A stretch of DNA of 64,000 bases. Source: Parasponia andersonii. Its lineage: Eukaryota; Streptophyta; Magnoliopsida; Rosales; Cannabaceae. The position numbers and the translations under genes are program-made. Location: contig JXTB01000014.1 of the NCBI GenBank assembly GCA_002914805.1, positions 1,200,477 through 1,264,476 of the forward strand. The letters are read 5' to 3'. The notes below the pieces were generated by a model. That model was not told the origin of the DNA. It did no database searches and saw only the letters and a list, made by a program, of their open reading frames with translations. This document shows, piece by piece, positions 22,441 to 35,273 of the stretch (positions within the stretch are counted from its first letter, which is position 1; the number at the start of each line of letters is the position of its first letter).

Positions 22441-23978
22441 AGATACAAATAATGACATTCATATTATCTTCAAAAGGGCATTTTGGTCATTAGTGAAGGT
22501 TGGGGATTAAACAACATCAAATGAATTATTGGCATTTATAAACATAATGACAATATGAAATTATCATAAGAGTAAAAAGATAAATACGTGAACATATATG
22601 AATTGGGCATTAAGTAAATTATCAGAGACCTATTCACAATATGTATATATATATATATGGCGGCTATAAAGCAAAATGTTAAGTAGTGAAGCTCTTATTA
22701 CGAAATTCTATTGTGAGAAAAATGTTTTTGCTAGAATATAATAACAAAAAAAACATATGCAATATATATGGTTATAATATAAATATAACAAATATAAATT
22801 TTAAAACAAAATTAAATCTGTCAAAAGTTTACTCTAATATGCTTGGTATGAGATTTGTCCGCAACGAAAATTTCTTGTATAACTACGTTAATAATCAAGG
22901 TCTGTGTGATACACAAAGTTTTTAAAACTGATTCGTTTTCTTTGGTAGAATACTTGAGGATTTTATAAGCGTCAGTTTCCCAAGATACAACGACAGAGAG
23001 TAGTAAATGAAACACTAACACCTCTATTTTACGAACTAGATTGTTATAAACTCCAACATATTAAGCATACTAGCTACGAAATTCATAAACACTTGAATAA
23101 CTATAGCTAGAAACTAAATACTCTAGGCAACCGGAAGAACTAGAAAGAAGAGGAAGGCTCAGAATTGTTTTGGTATGTGGAATGAGGAAGAGGAGGAGGT
23201 CCCATTTTATAAGCTCCAAAGGAAGACTCGTTAGCAAAACCAGAAAGTAAAAATATTTTCTATTAATCTCAAAAACGTTTTTAGCTATTAACATAGCTAT
23301 TACAATTGTTTTATCGCCATTATCTAGACTGTTACATTTTGAATAATAAAAACAATCAAAAAAGAAAGAAAAAATGAATTGGACCACAATAAAAAGTTGG
23401 ACTTACTAATGTTGAAATTTCGACCTAGCATTTGTATTCGTAAATACGGGTACGTACGAGTTCATATAAATTTAGGCCTAAGCTTGATGATTTGTACCCT
23501 CTCCTGCATACCTAAAAGAGTATTTATAGCAGTTATTCTTATCACCAACACAAAACATGAGCATATATATATATATGTATATATATATATACATTTTCCA
23601 CCAATGTGGGACTCAAATATTTTTTTTTTTTCATTTTTCTATTTCAATGATACGCATTTGAGCAACAATTTTTCATTTATTTGTGTACCATTTGAGCGAG
23701 TGAATATAGAAATCGATGTCCTCGCGAAGGAAAATATGAATTCACCAAAACCTTTTATCAACAAGATGTGGGTCTCACTCAATTTTTAACTTCAAAATAA
23801 TTCATGAAAATGAGTTCTATAAAACAAATTTGGACTTTACACTACATATAGACTACCAAGCCCAATATCTTAACCCATTTTCCAATAGTTTTATCTCGCC
23901 ATTTGATTAAGAGTTAAGTAGATAATTACTACTTTTTTCAAATATTTAACTAAATTTATCATCACTATTATATTCTAT

Positions 23979-24140
23979 CACTTTTGAGAGGAAATTAGTC
24001 AAGAATCTGTCAAAAATTTTATCAAGAATCTGTTAATCACTTTTGAGAGAGAATTAGTCAAAAATTTATCAAGAATCTGTCAATCACTTTTGAGAGAAAA
24101 TTAGTCAAGAATTTATCAAAAATTTATAAAAAATCTGTCA
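23979..24140 (+). repeat. Minisatellite, about three units of 47-59 bp
   Basis: CACTTTTGAGAG recurs at 23979, 24038 and 24085, each followed by ATTAGTCAA and variants of TTTATCAAGAATCTGTCAA. Non-coding. Confidence 0.75.
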
Positions 24141-26815
24141 AGATCATAATAGTTAAAAATATCTGGTTCTATTATGACTTAAAAGGTCAACTTTTCATTT
24201 ATTCATTGTTCATATAGGATTAATAGATTTGGTTTTCAAATATTTTTTTTTTTATGGTGACATTACTTTCACTTTCCTTATTTATCCGTCCACGTGGGAC
24301 TAATAGATTTGGATAGATATAATTTTTCTTTTCGGTAGTTGAGTCAAGGGGGATTATATTTACACCAACTTTATATAAAACAAGTTATTGATCAATAAAA
24401 TGACAAAAATAAATAATTAAAGAAAAAAAAGCGCACCCCATCATTTTCTCTCTTTCCTTTTCAATTTCACAGGAATATTGTAATTCAATTTTCCTTTCAT
24501 CTTTTGTCTTATTATTTTTTAAAAAATTCTTTTTATGCGTGATTCTTCAAATTTATTTGATAAATAATTTCTTTATTCTTATATTCAAACAGAGGAAGTA
24601 AAATTTATTTGCTTTATACTTAGTTTATTTTGTTTTATTTTTTAATTTTTTTCTAATATTTTGTGTTTTATTTTTTCATATTAATTGTTGTTTTTCTCAT
24701 AGTTTTTTTTATTATCAATGATTTAATATTTTCATCTAAAGAAATTAAAACTACTAATTTATTTTAATTCATGGATTTATAAGGGAAAAAAAATTAGTTT
24801 TAGAGAATATTTGAGATATTTTTAAAATGATTTTTTATTTCTTGTGCGGACTTATTTTTTACTCATTTAGCTTAATAATTATGGGGGTGCAATATAGCTC
24901 GGCTTGAGTCAATTCTATATTTCTATCGTTGTCATCATTTTCACCACTTCTGATACTGTGGTCTCTATTTACCTTTTAGCCATAACTTCTTCCTTTGCTT
25001 TGATTTGCTTTGCTACTTTTTTTATTCCCCGGCCCCTTTCGAATGGTTAAAAGCTTTACCACTTATTTTCCTTCCCTTCTAGAATGCTTTGGCGTGAGAC
25101 TAATATAATATTATCATAAGCAGTTGCACTGAATTCAAAACTGATTGATACTTTCAGCCTCCAGATTGAGATTAACTATCACTTTTTTAAGAAAATAATA
25201 GTTAAAAAATAAAAAAATAATAATAAAGATGTAATTATCGAAAATTGTACCTCAATGTTATATTGGTGACATATAACATCTATAACCTTAGAAGGCTATG
25301 TCACTTTTGAATCCATGTAACAATGTCTAGTAATATTTTTATACTTCTCTTAGTTAGCTATTTTATCTACTCACGAAGCTTAAAAGTACTCTTTAAATCT
25401 AATTTTTTGAACATTCTTCTGTTTTTAACTATTTATTTATTTAATAGTTTTCAGGTATGTTTCATTTATCATTGAATAATCTTTATTATTTCCTTGTAGT
25501 GAAGCATATTTTTTTTATATAATTTTCTCAGTATAGATTAAGAAGACCGAAGGAGAGAGACTTGTAGATCTCTCTCTTTGATAAAAATAAGCAAGTGGAT
25601 GTTCCCACTCGTTCAAGTGACTCAACTATGAAGTCTATGGAAGCTTTACAAAGCATGAATGGTCTAAGTATAAAGGGTTTAATCACGAGGGTTTTCACAC
25701 GAAGAGTTTGTGAAGCAGGAAAGATTTATTTCTTAGTTCTTCTATAGGTCAAGCATATTGATTAAAAATCTCTAGTTTTTGGAATTAGATGCATTGACAA
25801 TATTTATTACTGTTAGATGCATTTTTGTTTTTTTTTTCCCCTTTTCTTCCTAGTATCGTAGTCAATCAGTTATATTTGGCTTAGTTAGAATATTCTTAGG
25901 ATTGAAAAATTAACTTATCTATTTGAAGAATTTTGTCTTCCAATTCAAACTGTTATTGTAAAAATAAACTTTTTATGATGACAGATTTATTACCTCAAAA
26001 AAAAAAACTCATTTTTTTTTAATTGAAGATTAACTATCAATTGGAGTTACAAATTTATTAGTTCTATATGTTTGGTTCCAAAAGTTATGTACTCCAATAT
26101 TTGCTTCTTAGGATAATATTATTTGTTCCTTGTCCATTTTCAATAATTTGGATAGGAAACTGCTTCATTGATTCAAAAAAACAAACTATTCTTTCGAAGC
26201 ACTTATTTATTCTTCCAAAATGATTGCTTGTTCTCTTGCTTGTAGTTATATTTTCGTTTTTCTCTCTTGTTGTTTTAAGAACTAGTCAACAATGAAAAAC
26301 TCATTACATTGGTGGAAGGTTTGAAAATGCCCTTTTTGAAGCGAAAAAAACGTAGCAACATATACCAAAAAGTTGAAGATAAGTTGAATGCGATTTAGAG
26401 TCAAACAAGCAAGTTATATGAATACAACATCAAACAGACACTCTTTATACTTCATGGGCCAACATTAGGGAAAAAAACGGTAGAAATAAATTTGAAAAGT
26501 GATAAGTATCTTAGGTGGATGGACAATGCAAGTAAAGTAAACATAAGAAGCTATGATATTAGAGAAAGCATGAACTTGATCCAAATTGGCCGGCAGTTGG
26601 AATATAAAATTGACCAAAAAAAAGAATCACATGCTTATCACAAGAAGGAAAAAAACAAAATTATTAATTGAATGTTAATAATGGTGACCATGACCTTATA
26701 CTATTTTTCCGAATATCTACCGAGTATTTATAATCCTCCTTCGGTAATAAAAATTTCTTATATACATTGAAAACAACTTCTTTTAATTTACTTATTTTTC
26801 TTAGCTGTTAGAACT
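24141..26815. other. AT-rich intergenic DNA, no gene seen
   Basis: No frame or domain could be supported on either strand; poly(T) and poly(A) runs dominate. Confidence 0.4.
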
Positions 26816-26819
26816 CACA

Positions 26820-27950
26820 TATACTATCAAGTACTTAAGATTTGCATCCACTGTTCCCATTTTGCAACCTTCATCATATGATCCCTTGATAAGAAGTGAT
26901 GTGTGGAACCATGAAGGCATTGTAATAAACTCAATTATGAAGTAAGAAACTATGAAGATATTTGAAAACCTTGACTCCGTGAGTAATCAAAGGCTCTCCC
27001 ACGGGTCCAACGACTCTTTCACAAGTTCTTATCCACTTAAATATCCCTTTTCTTTTCTTTTCTTTTTTTCATACCAAAAATAAGAAGTTTTTTGGTTGGT
27101 TACAACTAATCAGTCAACCATACTTGTGTTAATAAATATTTAATATCATATCTCAAAACCTACTGGATATCTTCAATGAGAATTTTATTCTATGCCATTG
27201 GCAACTTAGATATTTAATTAGGACAAGGAAAGATTTGATCAACATTATGGGAGGTATAGCAAATGAGTGAAGCTTTAAAAGCTAATCCTATTATTTACGC
27301 CAATCCAGAGACAAGCGTGGTCCTAGGTTCCTTTAAAAGAGTGTTTGGCGGGGAACCTTAATTAACATCCAATAAAAAGATAGTTTACGATCATCTAGCG
27401 GAACTTTCAATAAATCTGTTTGGCAAGAAGTTGGAAGAAGCTTTGTGTATATGCAAGAATCCAAACGACCTACCAAAATTTCTTTAGATATAATGGAGCC
27501 AAATTTCATCAAACATAAGTTTGTGATGTCACAGTATTGAATATATAAAATAGGAAAGTGCTTAAACAAAACTACGCAGTTACTCCTAAGTCCTAACATG
27601 GCACATGTTCAACAATATCATTTTGCTACGTCATTTTAGGCGTGCACGTTTTTCTTTCTCATGTAAGCTATTTTGGATAAGGCTTAAGGGAAAGAACAAA
27701 AGTTCTGAGATACTTCAAAGAGTGAGCAGTGGAATGTAATTGCTCCCTTAAGACTAAACTTTCTCACTCCAAACGACTAAAGAAAAGACCAAAGAGTTAG
27801 GGAGATGTTAATTATTTTTACCAATCTGAGAAAATGTCAAATTTAAGTTGTGCTTATCTAAGGCCACTCAAAAAGTCAAACTCGTCTAAAGGAGAAATAG
27901 CCTTAATTGGATAAATAGAGAGAGTTCTTTTTCAAAGACAAAACAAAGTT
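26820..27950 (-). repeat. Flank copy D, inverted remnant of the MFS 5' flank
   Basis: Read on the minus strand from 27950 to 26820, the order is the distal block (as at 7960-8160), then CAAGTATGGTTGACTGA (as at 12490), then GTGGGAGAGCCTTT (as at 12593 and 17632), then TTCATAATTGAGTTTATTAC and GGTTGCAAAATGGGAAC (as at 17690-17757). No transporter exon is present. The copia element begins only about 60 bases to its right. Confidence 0.65.
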
Positions 27951-28008
27951 ACTAAGGAAGTAAGAATTTTAGATGCCGTGGGTGCTCATCTTTTTGTAAT
28001 AAAGAAAT

Positions 28009-28415
28009 TGTTAGAATTTGATTTATTAACTTTTGTAATTGTTTTGTACTTTGTCTCACATTGTCTGTTTATGAATATTTTGGGTCTACAGTTGGCTATA
28101 AATAAAGTCTTTTGTAATTGATTTTAATCATCCTAAAACTTGTTCCCTATTGGTGAGGACCTTTATTCCTACGAACCTCTATAGTTTTATTTTTTTTAAC
28201 CCTTTTTTCATTTGTTTCTGGGTGTTTGCATTATAGCCATATAGGTAATTTGCCAAACCTCACTAAATTTTGTATTCTCTTTTACTTTTACATTTAGTAT
28301 TTTCTGTGCATCTTCTATTTTCATTAATTTTAGTAACTAGTTAGTAGTTTATATTTAATATTGTCTTAGTATTAAATATAAGCATTTGGAGTAGTTGTAT
28401 TTCTATTGTGCAACA
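28009..28415 (+). repeat. 5' LTR of the copia element
   Basis: 407 bp, beginning TGTTAGAATTTG and ending GCAACA. A TATA-like CTATAAAT at about 28097 would serve as promoter. Matches 32578-33031. Confidence 0.92.
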
Positions 28416-28417
28416 AG

Positions 28418-28430
28418 TAGTATCAGAGCC
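28418..28430 (+). other. Primer-binding site (initiator tRNA-Met)
   Basis: TAGTATCAGAGCC starts two bases after the LTR. The usual plant copia site is TGGTATCAGAGC; G to A at the second position is the only change in the core. Confidence 0.85.
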
Positions 28431-28517
28431 AGGTTCACCTTAGGCTTTGTTTAGTAGTTATTTGAAATATTAGTAGAAATATCAGAATCTTTATTAACGT
28501 CGGTAAAGACGAAGACT

Positions 28518-31500
28518 ATGACTAGTGCAAAAATCGATGTGGAGAAATTTGATGGCTAAAACAACTTCGACTTGTGGCAGTGCGAGGTATTAGATAGTTT
28601 ATGTCAACAAGATCAAGATATTGCTCTGGAGGAGATAAAACCGGAAAAGATGGATGATAAAGAATGGGAAAGGATCAATTGTCAAACTTGTGATACGATC
28701 CGCTCATGTCTTTGTAGAAAATAGAAGTATCCATTAATGAGAGAGACTTTTGCAAGTAAGCTGTGGAAGACGCTCGATAACAAGTACATGAAGAAAAATA
28801 ATAAGAACCAGCTATATTTAAAGAAGAGACTTTTCCACCTCTAGTTGAGGTCTATTATAACTATTGGTGACCACATTGATACTTTCAACTAGTTAATAGC
28901 AGATTTGTTGAATTTAGATGAAACCTTTAAAGATGAGGATAAAGCAATATTGTTGATTAGGTCTCTTATTGATGAGTTAGATCATCTCTGTATCATGTTG
29001 CTTCATGGGAAGGAAAAATTATCCTTCGATAAAGTGAGTACTACATTGTACAATCATGAAATTCAAAAGAAAGATTAAAAGGAGAATATGGATATTTTAG
29101 TAGAAGTGCTTACATCAAAGGGACATAGTCAAAGCTTTAAGCTGGAGAAAAGGGGTAGATCTCGTTCAAAGGGAAGACTTAGTAAGGATGAATGTGCCTT
29201 TTGTTATGAAAAAAGGCATTAGAAGAAAGATTGTTCGAAGTTACAGAATAAAGGCAAATGCAAAGCTACTTCTAATGCGTATGTAGCTGAAGTCGAAGAT
29301 GATGAATCAGAGTTTGCTCTCGTTAGTCAATCTTTGACATCACAACGTGATGAATAGATTTTAGATTCAGGTTTCACTTACCATATGTGTCCTCATAAGG
29401 AGTGGTTCTTCAACTTTGAAGAGCAAAATGGTGGAGTTATTTACATGGGTAATAATGAATCGTACAAAATAGTTGAGGTAGGTTTAATTCGATTGAAGAA
29501 TCATGATGGATCGACTAGAATTCTGACAGATGTTCGTTATGTACAGAAATTGAAGAAGAATCTCATCTCTTTGGGAGCTTTAGAATCTAAAGACTTCGCT
29601 ATATCTATACGAGATAGAATTTTAAAAGTCACTTCAGGCTCTTTGGTGGTAATGAAAGGTACAAGAAGAAATAACTTGTATTACTATAATGTTAGTACAA
29701 TTATTGGATCAGTTGCTACGGTTTATGAGGATGATAAAGCTTCAAAAATTATCAGACTATGGCATATGCATTTCGGATATGCATGGGAAAAAGCTTTCTT
29801 TAGTTTAGTGAAGCAAGGCTTACTGAAAGGAGCGAAGACCTGTAAGTTGGACTTTTGTAAATTTTATGTCCTGAAAAAACAAACAAGAGTGAAGTTCAAT
29901 ACAACAATTCATAATACTATGGGTATTCTAGATCGTGTTCATTCTAATATGTGGGGACCTACCAAGATAGCTTCTTTGGGAGGTATGTATTATTTTGTTA
30001 TTTTTGTCGACGACTTTTCCAGAAGAGCTTAGGTGTATGTAATGAAGACTAAAGATGATGTACTTGAAGTTTTCTTCAAATAAAAAAAAAATGATTAAGA
30101 CTCAGACATGTAGAAAGATCAAATGACTTCGATCAGACAACGGTGGAGAATATAAAAGTGATCCATTTTTGGGAGTTTGCCAGTCTGAAGGTGTTGTGCG
30201 ACACTTTACAGTCTGAAAAATACCACAGCAGAATGGGTTGATAGAACGCATGAATCAGACTTTACTGGAGAAGGTTCAGTGTATGTTGTCCAATTCTGGG
30301 TTGTAAAGTTTTTGGGGCTAAGGCAATTACGTGTGTATGTCATCTTGTTAATCTTTTACTATCGACTGCAATTGGAGGAAAAACTCCTTTTGAGGTATAG
30401 TCTGGAAAACCTACAAGTAATTATGATTCTTTATATGTATGTGATTTCACTTCTTATTATCATGTGAAAGAATCCAAGTTGGATCCAAGAGCTAAGAAAC
30501 ATTATTTATAGGTATCAGCTAAAGTATAAAGGGATGTCGTTTTTGGTATCTAAGCTCGAGGAAGATTTTATTCAGTAAGGATATTATTTTTAATGAGTCT
30601 GCTATGTTGAAGAAGGTAACAAAAAACCAAGAGAAGACTCTTAGTATTTCGTAGCAGGTAGAGCCTAGTCGATAGCAGGTAGAGTTTAAGAAAGTAATAA
30701 TAGTAGTCTCAATTAATGTTGTTGAAAATAGTAATGATACTCCATTGACAGAGGAGGACAGTGAAGATGATGAAAAGGTTCCAACCCAAGAGCCTCAACA
30801 GTAATAAGAATCAATTGCACATAATAGGCCAAGACGTGAAATTCATAAACCTGCTCGATTTGTTGATATAGTAGCCTATGCACTTCCCATTGCAGATAAT
30901 GATGTTCTTTCCATGTATAAAAATGCAGTCAAAAGTTTAGAAAATGAACAGTGGGAGAAAATAATGGAGGAAGAAATTCAGCTCTTTGAAAGAATGAAAC
31001 TTGGGAACTAGCTCAACTACCGAAGCATAAGAAGGCAATTGGGTGTAAATAAGTATATACAAAGAAAGAAGGATTTCTCGATAAGAATGATGTTTGCTTT
31101 AAGACAAGATTGGTAGTAAAAGGCTATACTCAGTTGGAGGGAATTGATTACAATGAGATGTTTTCTCCAGTTGTTAAACATTCCTCCATTAGAATTTTGT
31201 TAGCCTTGTTAGCACAGTTGGATCTTGAACTAGTTTAATTGGATGTGAAAACTGCGTTTTTACATGGTGATTTAGAAGAGAAAATCTATATGTCTCAGCC
31301 TGAAGGATTCAAAGTTACTTGAAAAGAATATTGGGTTTGCAAATTAAAAAGATCACTTTATGGGCTGAAATAATCGTCAAGGCAGTGGTACAAGCAATTT
31401 GATCGGTTTATAATGGGTCAAAACTACACAAAAAGCAAGTTTGATAATTACGTGTATTTTTGCAGGCTCCGAGATGGATCTTTCATTTATATACTCTTGT

Positions 31501-32480
31501 ATGTTGATGATATATTGATAGCTTTAAAAAATCAAGAAGAAATTAAGACGTTGAAGACTTAGTTAAATCAAGATTTTGAGATGAAGGATCTTGGTAAAGC
31601 GAAGAAGATTCTCGGTACGGAGATTAGTAAAGATATAGGGAGAAGCAAGATTCGTTTGACTTAGAAACAATATCTGAAGAAAGTATCATAGTGTTTTGGT
31701 ATGACTGAATAATCAAAACCTGTCAATATGCCACTTGCTCCTCATTTCAAGCTTAATGCATTTTTATCTCCGAGTACAGATGTAGAGCGAGAGTACATGT
31801 CACAAGTTCTATATTCAAATGTGGTTAGTAGCTTGATATATGCGATGGTGTATACGAGACCCAATATTTCACATGCAGTTGGAGCTATGAGCAGATATAT
31901 GCATGATCCGACGAAAGATCATTGGCAAGTTGTGAAATGGATTCTACAATACTTATTAAAGATTGTAGGTGTTGGTTTGGTTTTTGAGCGGAATGATAGA
32001 TTTGGTCAGTGTGTGGTTGGTTATGTTAATTCTGATTACGCTAGTGATTTGGATAAACATCATTCAACTACTGGATATGTATTCATATTTGCAAGAGTAC
32101 CAATCAGTTAGAAGTCTACTTTGCAGTCTACAGTTGCTTTATCTACTACAGAGGCAGAGTACATGGTAGTTACAGAGGTTGTGAAGGAAGCTATTTAGTT
32201 ATAAGGATTATTGGAAAAGTTGCAAGTTATTCAAGAGCATGTTTGTATTTAATCTGATAGTGAGTGTACCATTCACTTAGCAAAAAATCTAGTATACCAT
32301 GTACGTATGTAGCATATTGATGTCCGACATTATTTTGTGTGGGAGATTATTGATGACAGAAAGATACTACTTCAGAAGATTGAGACTGCTGAAAATCTTA
32401 CTGATATGATGACCAAGGTGGTGACATCGATCAAGTTCAATCATTGTTTGAACTTGATCAATATCCTACAAATTTGATGT
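28518..32480 (+). pseudogene. Degenerate copia gag-pol polyprotein
   Basis: Gag starts MTSAKIDVEKFDG at 28518 and includes a CX2CX4HX4C zinc knuckle (near 29190-29235, CAFCYEKRH.KKDC). Next come a pre-integrase domain in which two zinc ligands are lost (LWHMHFGY for H, CKFY for C), integrase (DRVHSNMWGP...FVDDFSRRA), reverse transcriptase with YVDDILIA near 31500, and RNase H with DYASDLDKHHSTTGY and STTEAEYM. I count more than a dozen in-frame stops, for example at 29220, 30030, 31236 and 31560. Most stand where the family has Gln or Trp. Confidence 0.9.
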
Positions 32481-32566
32481 CTCCTTTTGACTCATAAAGT
32501 GACATTGCTGTAATAGATAGAGGATAAGGGAAATGGGGAAGTTTGTGTAGGACTTGCTAACTCGCT

Positions 32567-32576
32567 AAGGTGGAGA
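32567..32576 (+). other. Polypurine tract
   Basis: AAGGTGGAGA immediately precedes the 3' LTR and primes plus-strand synthesis in this family. Confidence 0.85.
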
Positions 32577-32577
32577 T

Positions 32578-33031
32578 TGTTAGAATTTGGCATGTTAGCT
32601 TTTGTAATTATTTTACGCTTTGTCCCACATTACTTGTATATGAATATTTGGAGTCTACAGTTGGCTATAAATAAAACATTTTGTAATTGGTTTTAATCAT
32701 CCTAAAATTAGTTCCTTATTAGTGAAGACCTTTATTCCTAAGAACTTCCATAGTCTTGTTTTGTTTTCTTTTTACCCTTTTTTGTATTATAACCTAAATT
32801 TTGTATTTCTTTTTATTTGAAGTTAGTGAAGTGGTCAGTAACACCTCGAGGACATAGGTAATTTGCCTAATTTTACTAAATTTTGTGTTCTCCTTTATTT
32901 TTGCATTTAGTATTTTTTTTTGCGCATTTTCTACTTTCGTTAATTTCAGTAACTAGTTAGTAATTTATATTTAATATTATCTTAGTATTAAATATAAGTA
33001 TTTGGAGTAGTTGTGCATCCACTGCACAACA
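32578..33031 (+). repeat. 3' LTR of the copia element
   Basis: 454 bp, TGTTAG...CAACA, with TATA-like CTATAAAT at about 32665. Longer than the 5' LTR because of an extra segment around 32780-32870. Confidence 0.92.
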
Positions 33032-33036
33032 GAAAT

Positions 33037-33885
33037 GCTCAAATCTTAAGACAATGCCTTAAATAAAAAGACAAGTGTAATCAAGTCTTTCATTTTCTGT
33101 CTATTTATCAAACATATTGATGTTTTTAATGGGGCAAAGTTAAGTAGTTTTAGGGGCGTACTGAGATATTTTATATAATTCGAAGGAAAAATATAAAATA
33201 GATTATATATATATAGCAAATAAGTTAGCAAAGCATTATACATGTGCATATTTGCCTTCAATATCTCTAAACCAATGGACAGTTACATATCTTAAATAAT
33301 GTTATTATATTTAGGATAATGCTCGAGGTATCAACTTTTGTACTTAATTTTTAATACTAACACATGTAGCATATAATTTGTCATTATTCAATTAGTGATA
33401 ATATTTAATCTATTAGTGGTAAGTTTTAACACACCAATTCGATAATAACAACTTATATGACACATGTGTTGGTACAAAAAGTATAATATGTAGTATTATC
33501 CTTACATTTAAGGCAACAATAGGGGTAGAGACCTGGGGTTGGTGGGGACTCAAGGTGAAAAACGATAGAAGCAAGGGTTGCTTGACAATGTTGTAAATAA
33601 TCATTTTTTTCTGTAGTACATTTTTTTTTTGGATACGTTCTTTAGTACTTATTTGGTAATAGATTTACATATATCCTTTCAAAAGAAAATTATGTTTTCA
33701 TCATTTTCATTTTGTTTTTTGTTTTTATTTACTAAGTACTTTAATTAATTTGCTAACTTATCTCTTTAACACATTAGGGTATAAATTTACAATAAAGATA
33801 ATTTTGAAAGACCAAATTACTAGAAGTACAAGGACAATTTTAACATATATATATATATATATATATATGTGTGTAGAGAGAGAGA
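33037..33885. other. AT-rich intergenic DNA, no gene seen
   Basis: Contains a (TA)n tract at 33845-33868 followed by GTGTGT and GAGAGAG runs. No supportable gene. Confidence 0.4.
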
Positions 33886-33889
33886 GTTT

Positions 33890-34040
33890 GCTTATTGAGA
33901 CTAGCTCAATGAGTGGAGTGGGTAAGGTAGAGGTTGGGTATTAGGTAGGGAGTTCGACTTCTATAGTGTGAGTTAATTTCTTTTCTTTGTAATAAGTGAG
34001 TGTCATTAGTTAAATCTTACTTAAAAAAGAAAAAAATGTA
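33890..34040 (+). mobile_element. Probable tRNA-derived SINE
   Basis: A-box-like GACTAGCTCAATGAGTGGAG and B-box-like GGGAGTTCGACTTC about 45 bases on, then a 3' part with CATTAGTTAAATCTTACTT and an A-rich tail. AGAGAGAG occurs on both sides, a possible target duplication but low in complexity. Confidence 0.5.
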
Positions 34041-34421
34041 AAAAGAGAGAGTATCAATTTATAATTTACACTAAATAAATAATTAAGGAGAGATTTGTAT
34101 CACGATTAAAAAAATACAATATGGAAAGTTTGATCTTAATGAAGGAAACCTATTCTCCTTTTTTTTTTTACTATACAATAAAGGTGGGATATAATTTTTT
34201 TTAAGAGGTTCGGATATATTTTGCTATGAAAAAAAGGAAAAATTGACCAATATACCAAAGACAAGGTTGGGGTCCTGGGGACCAGTGCATAAAAGCTGAT
34301 AGGTTATAATCTATAAAATGAGGGGGGAAAAAGGAACAATAGACTCTTCATTCAATTTTAAAGGATTTTACTTTTATTTTTTAATTTTTTAATTCTCAAA
34401 CATGTAAATTCTTAGGTTTTA

Positions 34422-34928
34422 TGGCACAAATAGTTTTTGAACTATCTAACTTAAGATAATCTAGTCCTTAAAGTTCTAACTGTGGCAATTAAGCCCTTAA
34501 ATTTTCTAATTTGAAGCAATTTTGTAATTTAGCTATCTAAATTGCGATATGTTGTTAAATTTCTGATAGAAAACATGCATGAGAAACACATAGTAACATT
34601 TGAAAATGACATTTGAGGGAAAATAAATTAAAATAAAAAAGGATTTAGAGAGAAGAAAAGAAATATTATTTCTATTTATTAGGATTCTTGGTATTACAAA
34701 TTTGGAGAAAATTTTTATGTGATTGTTCCTTCTTTTTTTTTTTTTTTTTTGCTCAAAATTCTTAAATTACCTCTCAATTACACTTTTAGATGCTAACATA
34801 TGAGAAAGTACTAACAAATTGCAATTCTAACAATTTAGGAACTAAAAAAGTCATGAGTTTAATTGACATAATTAGAACTTTGAGGATTGTATTGCCTTAA
34901 TTGGATAGTTCAAAGATCATTTGAGCCA
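34422..34928. mobile_element. MITE with about 75-bp imperfect inverted ends
   Basis: The left arm TGGCACAAATAGTTTTTGAA...AAAGTTCTAACTGTGGCAATTA is matched by the reversed right arm TGGCTCAAATGATCTTTGAA...AAAGTTCTAATTATGTCAATTA. Long arms suggest a Mutator-like family. A convincing 9-bp target duplication was not found. The body is non-coding. Confidence 0.65.
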
Positions 34929-35233
34929 CTATCTAAGTTCATATTAATGGAAAATATTAAATGTACTTTCGTTTGCACTCTTTATTCTCACTTTTTGGTA
35001 AATTCTAATATGCCAAATAAATATAGAAAAATTTGGAGGAATGAATCATTTGAAAATAATTTTGAACAAATATCTAAATTTTAAAATTTTTTGCAAAATA
35101 TTTTTTTTACACTGTCAAGTATGTTATTTAGCATAATCGAGCATTGTTGAGAAATATTATTTTACAAATAAGTTAAAAATGTAGACCATTTTATGAATAT
35201 GTGTTTTAAAAAAGACTTTTTTATGGACTAACC

Positions 35234-35237
<4 letters not shown>

Positions 35238-35272
<35 letters not shown>
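35238..35272. repeat. (TA)n microsatellite
   Basis: Uninterrupted 35-base AT alternation, the longest in the window. Adjoining 35276-35335 on the minus strand has a tRNA-like GAGCTCAATTGGT and GGTTCGAATCC pair, possibly a SINE stub. Confidence 0.9.

Positions 35273-35273
<1 letters not shown>

Larger units (their letters stand above)
28004..33036 (+). mobile_element. Complete but degenerate Ty1/copia retrotransposon (Tnt1/Tork-like)
   Basis: The element proper is 28009-33031 (5,023 bp) inside a perfect 5-bp target duplication GAAAT (28004-28008 and 33032-33036). It has two LTRs, a tRNA-Met primer site, gag, integrase, reverse transcriptase and RNase H in copia order, and a polypurine tract. 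The LTRs differ by a length change of about 47 bp and by about 14% substitutions over the first 180 bases, so the insertion is old. Many stops make it non-autonomous. Lineage is judged from polyprotein wording. Confidence 0.95.
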
